Source: Wurfbainia villosa
Lineage: Eukaryota > Streptophyta > Magnoliopsida > Zingiberales > Zingiberaceae
DNA length: 64,000 nt
NCBI GenBank assembly: GCA_025175895.1
Contig: CM046004.1
Coordinates: 13,193,011 to 13,257,010, forward strand
Direction of reading: 5' to 3'
Shown in pieces: positions 56,590 to 64,000 of this stretch (the first letter of the stretch is position 1; each line of letters opens with the position of its first letter). The notes below the pieces were generated by a model. The model was not told the DNA's origin and did not search any database. It was given only the letters and a program-made list of their open reading frames with translations. The translations under genes were made by a program, and so were the position numbers.

Positions 56590-58143
56590 ATGGAAACATT
56601 CTTGATGATGAACATAGAGGATTGGTTCATCCTCATTGAAGGCCTTGAACCCCCTAGGGATAAGAAGGGGAATGTCCTAAAATTGAAAAAGTGGACCCAA
56701 GAGCAACGTCAAAAGCTCAAGACCGAAATTAAGGTAACGAAACTTTTGGAAGATTTAATCCCTAATGATGTTTTGTGCAAGCTAGGGGATTACATGTATG
56801 CCAAGGAGCTATGGAGAAAGTTGGCAAGATTCCATGAGGAGAGTTCATCCTCAAGTGAAAGTGAGGAATCGGAAGTTGAGATGGAGTCAACTTCTGGATC
56901 GGAGAAAGAAGAAGTAGAAGAGATGGAAGAAGCATCTACTTCTAGGATTGAGGAGGAGAGACCATCCTCTACACCGGAGCAACCTCAAGAAGAGCCTTCA
57001 ACATCCGATCAAGATGAGGAAGCTCAAAATTCAACTCCAGCACCTACCACCACCCTAGGTAACTCAAACACGTTATTGTCAAATAAAAATCATATTATGT
57101 GCTTTGAGTGTAGGGAGTATGGGCATTACAAGAGCAAATGTCCAAAGAGGATCAAGAAAGCTCCACCGGCACCAAAGGCCAAGGATACCGGTCCCTCAAG
57201 TCAAAAGAGCAAGGAGCATATTATATGCTTCAAGTGCAACTCAAAGGGACATTATCGGAGTCAATGTCCAAGGGGAAAGAAGGAAGGAGCAACACAAGTA
57301 GGGGGAGCCTCCAAGGCAAACCCTAAGGTAAAATTTATTAATGCACCTTCAATTTCTAGGGATAAGAAGCATGCCAGGAATAATTTTAATAGTCTTGCTA
57401 TTGTGCATGAAAAGCATGCTAGAAATAATAGATATATTTGCCTAGGAGCTAAGAGTGTTCACTTAGGAAATAAGAAGAAATTTGGGACTAATGTCCCTAA
57501 AAATATATTACCTAAGGAAAGCATTAAGAAAATAGGAGAACATCTAGGCTTTAATGCTAAGAAATCTAGACATATGCCTAGAAATAAAAATATCTCAAGA
57601 GAAAATGAAAAATCAAAAATTGAGATATTAGAAAAGGAAAATCAAGCCTTGAGATCAAGGCTTGAAAAACTTGAAAAGACCCTTAAGGTTATGCAAAATC
57701 AAATGCAAGGGTCAATTAGTCAAACTTCTAGGTCCAAAAGTCAAAGTCAACACCTAGGACCTAAGAGTCAAAAGTCAACCAAGGGCAAGCAAGGTTTGGG
57801 TCACAAACCTAAGCCTAAGGTGGCTTACCATAGTGTTCCATTTGATTATGGAACACAAACTAGGTCTAGGAAGACTAAGGTCAATAGGAAAGTCATCCCT
57901 AGAGTTGACCAAGGGTTGTGCCTAGTGACTAAGGTTTCTAGGAAACCTAGGGTGGCCACTAAGAAGGTTGCAAGGGGAGTTACCCTTAGAGTCAACCTAG
58001 GTAAGACCCAAATGACCAAGGCTAATAAGCCTAGGAGGGTCATTAGGAAGGTATCTAGGGAGGTTATCCCTAAGGAATACCTAATTAACCCTAGGAGCTC
58101 AAATCGGTTTTTGGTTCCTAAGAGCATGATTGATTCATGCTAG
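56590..58143 (+). CDS. Gag-like protein of the gag-only family, 517 aa
   Basis: Copia-type gag, expected to bind and package element RNA. Visible parts: a UBN2/gag-like N-terminus (METFLMMNIEDWFILIEGLE; LIPNDVLCKLGDYMYAKELW) to about residue 85; an acidic Ser/Glu run (about 85-155); two intact CCHC knuckles, CFECREYGHYKSKC (171-184) and CFKCNSKGHYRSQC (213-226); a likely coiled coil (about 335-375); then a basic Lys/Arg-rich tail with repeated VIPRV and KKVARGVT phrases, ending RFLVPKSMIDSC. The family start is probably ATG 56506 (MEFRDKLG), but codon nine is TGA where copy 1 has TGG, so this copy can only start at 56590 or need readthrough. No protease follows. Confidence 0.88.
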   Translation: METFLMMNIEDWFILIEGLEPPRDKKGNVLKLKKWTQEQRQKLKTEIKVTKLLEDLIPNDVLCKLGDYMYAKELWRKLARFHEESSSSSESEESEVEMESTSGSEKEEVEEMEEASTSRIEEERPSSTPEQPQEEPSTSDQDEEAQNSTPAPTTTLGNSNTLLSNKNHIMCFECREYGHYKSKCPKRIKKAPPAPKAKDTGPSSQKSKEHIICFKCNSKGHYRSQCPRGKKEGATQVGGASKANPKVKFINAPSISRDKKHARNNFNSLAIVHEKHARNNRYICLGAKSVHLGNKKKFGTNVPKNILPKESIKKIGEHLGFNAKKSRHMPRNKNISRENEKSKIEILEKENQALRSRLEKLEKTLKVMQNQMQGSISQTSRSKSQSQHLGPKSQKSTKGKQGLGHKPKPKVAYHSVPFDYGTQTRSRKTKVNRKVIPRVDQGLCLVTKVSRKPRVATKKVARGVTLRVNLGKTQMTKANKPRRVIRKVSREVIPKEYLINPRSSNRFLVPKSMIDSC

Positions 58144-59980
58144 GTGGGCTTAGGATGTGCCAACCTTGAGTGGATGGGTAGTTAACTCAACCATGATAAA
58201 AGTGGCATTTTAGGTTATTTTCAAGGTTATGGATACCTTGGAGATAGGGTTGAATTATAATCCTAAAAGATTTTAGGATGTGTCAATATTAGTTATGAAG
58301 TTTGATAAAATGATCAAATTGGCACAATTTAGGTTTAGAGGTTTTTAATGTGCCAATTTGGGTTTTTGGCACATTTGGGAGAATTTAGGTTAATATGGCA
58401 AAATAAACATAATTATATCAAATGACATTTAATATTAAAATGTAGGTATTGCTATACCTATATATTTTATGTGTCATGCCTTGTTTGCCATATAACATGC
58501 CATGACATCATACTTAGTTTTAATCTTATAAAATGTCATGTTCATGTTTAGGTTTTAAGTTAAATGTCATGTGTTTTTAGATTTCATACTATGCCATGAC
58601 ATCATGATTATGAGCATGTGTTTATCTATATCATCTCAAATGTCATAATCATTCATGCATTTAATTAAAATTGAGTTAAGGACTTTGGCATGACTTGGAG
58701 TCCCATTTATAAGGGAATCAAGTAGAGTTGCCTTAGGAAAATGCATGAAACCCTAGATTAGGGAGAACAAAACCCACATCTCACATCCAATTGACATGTA
58801 TGTGTATTTATACACCCTAGATACATGTGAGATGCTAGGATATGAGTTAAGTTCAAGGTGCATAGTTTTTGCATCTAGATGAACTAAAACTCATCTAATT
58901 TTATTTGTGGATTATTGGGAAAGCTTGTGTACAAGGCATGTACATATAGCCCAAGGAATATGATCCAAGATAAGGTTTTGAAAACATTTTAAAATCATTT
59001 TAGAAAACCTTGGTGAAGCCTATCTTTTGATAGCAATCACCATTGATGAAGTTGATACAAAGTAGGACCAAAACATTGAAAATTTCAATGGTTTTGAACT
59101 TTGTGCCAATTTCACTATTTTATGGGTAAAATAATTTTCAAACATTTTTCACCCATTGTATTAGTCATAAGTATTATACGTATCAAATTTCATGATTTTT
59201 CGATATACGTATAATTAGTTATGAATTTCCAAAACTCGATTCTGATAAGCAAATTGAAATTTCGAGTTATCGGTTCTCTACAGTGTGATCGCGTGATGAG
59301 TATGTGGGAAAACTAAGTTTGGTTAGCCCGTGTTCAGCCATGGTAAAGGTCCCTAACCACTCCTAACCCTAGGATATGCTTTGGGAAGCATTATAAAGGG
59401 TGAAAATCCATTGGATATGGATTAGGAGAGTTGTTTAGGGTTTGTATCAATGTTAAGGTGTTAGAAAGTTCAATGTTGAATTTCTAACCTTAATTTTGAT
59501 GGTTTAGAGTTCCTATTGGCTTAGGGATTTCCCAAGGACATTGTTGGTGCAATGGTCAAGGGGGAGCAAGCCTTTAGGGGGAGATATCCATCTTGGGATG
59601 ATGGATGTGTTTTTCTCCTTGAAGGGGAGAATGTTATCAATTGGAAAATTGATGTTTTTTTTAGAGACCCAATTTGGAAATTGGGAGAGTGTATAGGATT
59701 GCCTCTCTTAAGTGATATTGGAATTATCACTAGGAAGATGGTAGGCATCCTAGGTATTTATTTTTGGACCAAGGGGGAGATTGTAAGATCTCATTGGGAC
59801 ATGAGACATTGACCTCCTTGGAGAGAAGACCCTTTTGATGTTAGTCAAAAAGGGGGAGAATGTTTGGGGGAGAACATTTGGAGAGTATTTACCAATTTGG
59901 GATAATTGGTAAGGGATTTGAGTTAGTATTCTAACTCAATAATTTGTTTGGTTTTTGTCAAACATCAAAAAGGGGGAGAT
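58144..59980 (+). other. 3' noncoding region of copy 3 and polypurine tract
   Basis: No gene. Conserved blocks shared with copies 1 and 2: a GGGTAGTTAACTCAACC stretch after the stop, CATGACAT-rich sequence (58490-58640), GATAGCAATCACCATTGATG (59029-59048) and several AAGGGGGAG tracts (59560, 59625, 59770, 59850). The final tract AAAAAGGGGGAGAT directly precedes the LTR and is the PPT. Confidence 0.85.
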
Positions 59981-61382
59981 TGTTGGTGCAATCGACCCAA
60001 GTCACGATTGACCAGGACTCAAGTTTGGCTCGAGTAATGTTTTGATGTGTTTTGATGTTTCGACAAAAACATATGACAATGTAATTATCATGGAAAGTCC
60101 AAGCATGGTCTTGGCAATGTAAAAGTCCAACATGGGTTGGCAAGGGAAAGTCCAAGCATGGTCTTGGCAATGTAAAAGTCCAACATGAGTTGGCAAGGAA
60201 AGTCCAAGTATGGTCTTGGCATTTGAGAAGTCCAACATGGGTTGGCATGGAAAGTCCAAGCGGTAGTCTTGGCAGCATAAGTCCAATGGTTGGCGGCGTA
60301 AAGTCCAAGCAGAGTCTTGGCGGCGAAAGTCCAATGTGCCTTGGCGGTGTAGACATCGTTAGCATGACATAGCCGATGGAAGCACTTGAAGGCTAGCGCG
60401 ATGGATGAACAAGTCATGGATGACTTGGAGGGATCCGAGAGGCGTGAGGCTGATGGAGGTGGCTAGAAGGCTTAGGTCTAGGCTAAGGGTGGTCTAGCAA
60501 GTATGGGGGAACCATACTTGGGTTAAAACCTCATGTTTGAGGTGTGCCAGTCGACTGGTGCCATGTGGCAGTCGACTGGACCGAGTCAACTAGGGTTTGA
60601 CTGCGGGTTATGGCCTAGCAATGATCGCCGAGGTGGGCAATCGATGATGGCTCTAGCGATCGATCGATCGTGTGATCACCGATCGTGCTCGGAAATCGGC
60701 CACGTATCGGAGTCGAGACTCGACGGGTCGAGTGAGGACTCCATCAGTCGACTGATGGTCACAATCAGTCGACTGATGGTAGTTCCGTTGGACTTATCCA
60801 ACGTGGAACTAGCCGTTGTCTCACAATGATGACATCGATCACGATCGATGGTCCCGATCACCGATCGATAGACCTTTTCGACAGTTGAAGCTATATATGG
60901 AGCTCGTGATGGAGGAAAAACATTGGTTCTTGAGGGCTATTGGGGCGATTTGTTGGTGCAAATCAGGTCTCCAAGTGCAAGCAAGCAACCAAGCATTCAA
61001 GCAATCAAAACAAGTGTTGTAAAGTCTTTTCTTTACTTGTATTTCGTATTCATTATTGTAATTGCTTGTATTTGTATCTTATTGTTGTAAGATTACTTGT
61101 AAGGGGTTTCTCCACCCTTAACTTGTGTCAAGAAGGAGTTTTATTGGTTAGTGGTGTTTGTGGCATCACTAGGGTTCGTACGAACCCAATCCGTGGAGTA
61201 GGAACCGGTTCGGTTCCGAACCACGTTATATGCTCTTGTTGTGATTTGTATTGTGTCCATTTCGTTATTGCTTTTATTATTTCTATTTCCGCTGCACACT
61301 AACGAAATTGTAGACACGAACGGGATCGAATTTCATCTACGCTATTCACCCCCCCCCTCTAGCTTCCAAACGATCTCTAACA
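59981..61382 (+). repeat. 3' LTR of copy 3
   Basis: Pairs with 55028-56433, length 1402. Hairpin array 60091-60345 nearly identical to the sister LTR. In the palindrome field two of the six sister sites read ATCGATCACGATCGAT and ATCACCGATCGAT (60835-60870). TATA-like CTATATATGG at 60891. Confidence 0.95.
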
Positions 61383-62067
61383 TGAACTTTGTTTTAGTCC
61401 TTTCATATAATGGGTAGTTCTTTGTTCCCCTATTTTTTTTCCCATTGTCCTTGACATAATTAATGTGTCTACAAAATTTCGTGAATTTTTGACATTTCCT
61501 GATTTATTTATGAATTTTTGAAATTGGACAGAAAATATGCATTTGGACATATCAGACATTTCAGTCGACTACTTCAAAGAGAAATTGACTGCTAGCCCTG
61601 ATTTTTGACAGATCGACCTTATTTCCTAATTTATAGTTCAATCTAAGTTGTCCTAACTATATGGTATGATTAGCACAGCAATTAAGGGGGAGTAGGATTG
61701 CTTGATGCATTGGTTTAAGGGGAGTTTTCTTATGATATCTCTTTAATCTCAAAATCCATATACACTTGGTTTATTGTTAGTGCAAAGTTAAGATATATTC
61801 TTACTCATTATTTCATGCTTTTCTCAACATGTTATTCATACATGTTAGAATATGTCTTGGATTAAGGGGAGCTTTAAGTTTATTTTATACCTTAGTTCAA
61901 GACATATAAAATTTATTCACCAATTTCCTTATTGTCTATATGTCTTTCTCTTTTTGATGTGTGTCAAAGAGGGAGAAGGGAAAAGTTAAGTTAGATTCAT
62001 ACTGTGCTTTTATTGCATATTTTAAGACCTAACTTAAATGATTGTCAAACATAAAAAAAAAAGAGAT
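61383..62067 (+). other. SIRE-like copia 3' noncoding, right of copy 3, and PPT
   Basis: No gene. TTGATGTGTGTCAAAGAGGG near 61955 and the final A-run plus GAGAT resemble the same zone in the gag-only elements. One CAGTCGACT site near 61562. Confidence 0.75.
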
Positions 62068-63492
62068 TGTTAGTGCAAGAATGCCCCGATCATTAATGTA
62101 TTTTGATTATTAGATAATCATTTAAAGTTAGACAATCATTGCGATCTAACCATGAATGTTTAAGTGATAGAAAAATCCAAGTGTGAAGACTTGGTAAAGA
62201 GAAAGTTCAAGTGTGAATCTTGGCAAGGAAAGTCCAAGATAAGGTCTTGGCAGCATAAGTCCAAGCATGTAGTCTTGGCAGCGTAAAGTCCAAGCGAACC
62301 TTGACAAAGGAATCCAAATGCAAAGTCTTGGAAGCATAAGTCCAAAAATATAGTCTTGGCGGCATAAAGTTCAAGCGGACTTTGGAAAAGTAGAAACCCA
62401 AAGCATGACGAAACTAAGGGAAGCTTTTGACGATAAGTGCAAGCATGAAGGAGTCGTGGACTCGGAGGGATCCTAGAAGCACAAGGTTGATAGAGAAGTT
62501 AGAAGGTTAAGTCTAGGCTTAGGGTATGTGTTCAAGTATGAATTAGTCATACTGTAAGTGTATATGCCGACTAGTGTCTTAGACCAGTTGACTGGTCTCG
62601 AGTGTTCGACGCTCGAGGGTCTATAAGACTTGAGCAGTCGACTGGGGTTATGACCCAATCGAATGGTCAAGTAGTCGACTGCGAATTGACTATCGAACAT
62701 AAGCTTGGCAGTCAACTAGTGTATAACACCAGTCGAATGGTCTATATGGCTCGGCAAACACAATAGGTGCTCAACCTTGGCAGACTTAAACTCGGGTCGA
62801 GAAGATGAGTCAAGGTCTGGCAGTCGACTGATATTTTGAGCAGTCGACTGACGTGGGCACAGAATGGTTGATAGCTGACTGCTCAGTCGACTAGGATGAT
62901 ACTAGTCAACTGATGATAAGAGTAGTCGACTGATCAAGCGACCATTGAGAGGTGACGATCGCAATCAGGCTTCGTCAAAAATCATTGGATGCATTCAATA
63001 GTGGCACCAATCGACTGTTGGTATGCAGTAGTCGACTGGAAAAACCCTCAATGGGCACAAACAGGTTGATGCCCAAAAGTTGATATAAGACAAGGTTTGG
63101 AAGCTTGAGGAGACTAATGCTAACACACGAAATTCTCATTCTCTAAGTTCCCAAGCCTTCCAAGTTCTTAAGCTCTCCAACTCTTCCCTCTAAGCTTATT
63201 CTTCATCATCTTGTAAAATGAAGAGTGTTCATTATAAGAAAAGGCTTCTCCACCTTGATTTTATCATCAAAAGGAGACTTTAGTGAAAGCTTTCTTGGAG
63301 TAATCCACCTTACGAATTATCGTAGAGTAGAAGCGTCATCTTCAAACCACATTACATACTCGTGTTAGCTTGTTTTCTTTGTTTTCACGTTTAAATTTGT
63401 GTTTTTCTATTTCTTCCGCTAACGACTCTTGTAGAAAATGAAGAAGGGCTATTCACCCCCCCCCTCCTCTAGCCATTCCAAAGGATCCTACA
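62068..63492 (+). repeat. 3' LTR of the SIRE-like copia (family B)
   Basis: TGTTAGTGCAAGAATG..GGATCCTACA. Related to the solo LTR at 1091-2344: hairpin array at about 62173-62400, palindrome field at about 62560-63035, CAAACCACATTACATAC near 63343, CACCCCCCCCCTCC before the end. Not followed by a PBS, consistent with a 3' LTR. Confidence 0.85.
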
Positions 63493-64000
63493 CAAGGTGC
63501 GGCCGGATCTTGGTTCGTAAAATAGTAGGGATCTTCCAATTCTACGAATCGTGATCGTCCTTCAAAAGGCAAGTTTAGATCAAAGGAATAGATCATCGCC
63601 GACAATTCAAGAGATCTCTTCCTAGAACTATTCATCTTCAGAAGTGCGAAGAATATGACGAATCGTTGAAAGTTCAATATTTATTTACAGTATTTTAAAT
63701 TCATGCAACTCATATAAGATGCAGTGAATCCAACATTGGTATCAGAGCAAGCATAGATTTGCATCTAATTGTATGAATTTAGACTATATATTTCACAGTT
63801 CATCGTGAAGACAATGAAAAGTGTCACTTGAGTACTCTACGTGCTCGAGACAAGGTGTGTGAAGCGCTCAGTTTTTCTCGAGTAGTTCCCGAGTGGGAAC
63901 TCGGGCATTTCCCGAGTGGGAAAGAGCCTCCGCAATTTTTATTCAGCGAAAAGAAATCGAGCAGGTGGTTCTCGACACCATAGTAAACGCACAACACTCG
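63493..64000 (+). mobile_element. Start of another copia-type element (partial)
   Basis: Flank of the LTR ending at 63492, then a likely LTR end ATCCAACA at 63735 followed by TGGTATCAGAGC (63737-63748), a Met-tRNA PBS. The leader beyond contains GTTCCCGAGTGGGAAC (63885-63900) and a second CCCGAGTGGGAA. No coding sequence reached before the window ends. Confidence 0.6.
63737..63748 (+). other. Primer binding site of the last element
   Basis: TGGTATCAGAGC exactly, preceded by an LTR-like end CCAACA and one extra T. Confidence 0.8.

Larger units (their letters stand above)
55028..61382 (+). mobile_element. Gag-only LTR retrotransposon (TR-GAG type), copy 3, best preserved
   Basis: A 6355-bp complete element with perfect TSD TGAAC (55023-55027, 61383-61387). 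5' LTR 55028-56433, PBS 56436-56447, gag-like ORF 56590-58143, noncoding 58144-59966, PPT AAAAAGGGGGAGAT ending 59980, 3' LTR 59981-61382. No protease, integrase, RT or RNase H is present in its 3.5-kb internal region, so movement would need enzymes from another copia. Intact LTR ends, PBS, PPT and ORF suggest a recent insertion. Confidence 0.95.
50649..63492 (+). mobile_element. SIRE-like Ty1-copia element (family B), RT-deleted, 5' truncated
   Basis: Gag-to-integrase coding (50649-54890, split by a solo LTR) and a 3' noncoding part (54890-55027 and 61383-62067) lead to a PPT (AAAAAAAAAAGAGAT, about 62052-62067) and a 3' LTR (62068-63492). The 5' LTR and start of gag are missing at the LINE junction. 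RT and RNase H are absent: sequence passes from the post-integrase spacer directly into 3' noncoding sequence near 54950. Gag-only copy 3 is inserted in the 3' noncoding part. Confidence 0.82.

Overview
This window looks like repeat-dense nuclear DNA from a flowering plant. I found no convincing host gene, tRNA or rRNA gene. Almost every base can be placed in a stack of transposable elements that inserted into one another. The plant assignment rests on element types: copia elements primed by initiator-Met tRNA, an Angela/BARE-like copia, a SIRE-like copia, Tat-like and chromovirus-like Ty3/gypsy remnants, a CACTA end with the CACTACAAAAATTT terminus, plant telomere-type TTTAGGG motifs and a tRNA-derived SINE. 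A monocot is possible, but I cannot prove it.

Layout, left to right. 1-859 is the end of a CACTA DNA transposon. 860-4085 is a Tat-like gypsy LTR plus a broken gag, with a solo LTR (1091-2344, TSD GAGTG) inside. 4086-35968 is a decayed chromovirus-like gypsy: a 5' LTR split by insertions, dead pol at 30141-34652, and a truncated 3' LTR from 34653. Its 5' LTR holds a small MITE-like insert, a 19.4-kb gag-only retrotransposon (copy 1, 5463-24813), a GC-rich island (about 25984-27240) and a SINE with a 17-bp TSD. Copy 1 is interrupted by a copia LTR (7566-18714, TSD GAGTC), itself split by a whole Angela-like copia on the minus strand (7914-17222, TSD GTTGA). A rearranged solo LTR (22631-24164) splits its 3' LTR.

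37165-38489 is a tandem array with a period near 150 bp. It abuts a 5'-truncated LINE (38490-50648) whose 3' UTR carries a degenerate telomere-like repeat array. Gag-only copy 2 (40803-49349, minus strand, TSD ACCCT) sits in that array. 50649-63492 is a SIRE-like copia that lacks its RT/RNase H part. It contains a solo LTR (50827-52441, TSD GAAAG) and gag-only copy 3 (55028-61382, TSD TGAAC), the best preserved element, with a 517-codon gag-like ORF. The last 500 bases begin another copia-type element.

The most interesting system is the gag-only (TR-GAG type) family and its likely relative, the SIRE-like copia. They share LTR ends, PPT context, 3' noncoding sequence and a peculiar LTR architecture: an array of about ten short hairpins (CCAAG..CTTGG or CCAAC..GTTGG) whose arms change together, followed by a field of the perfect palindrome CAGTCGACTG. 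The palindrome also fills part of the unrelated CACTA element, and paired LTRs differ most exactly at these palindromes.
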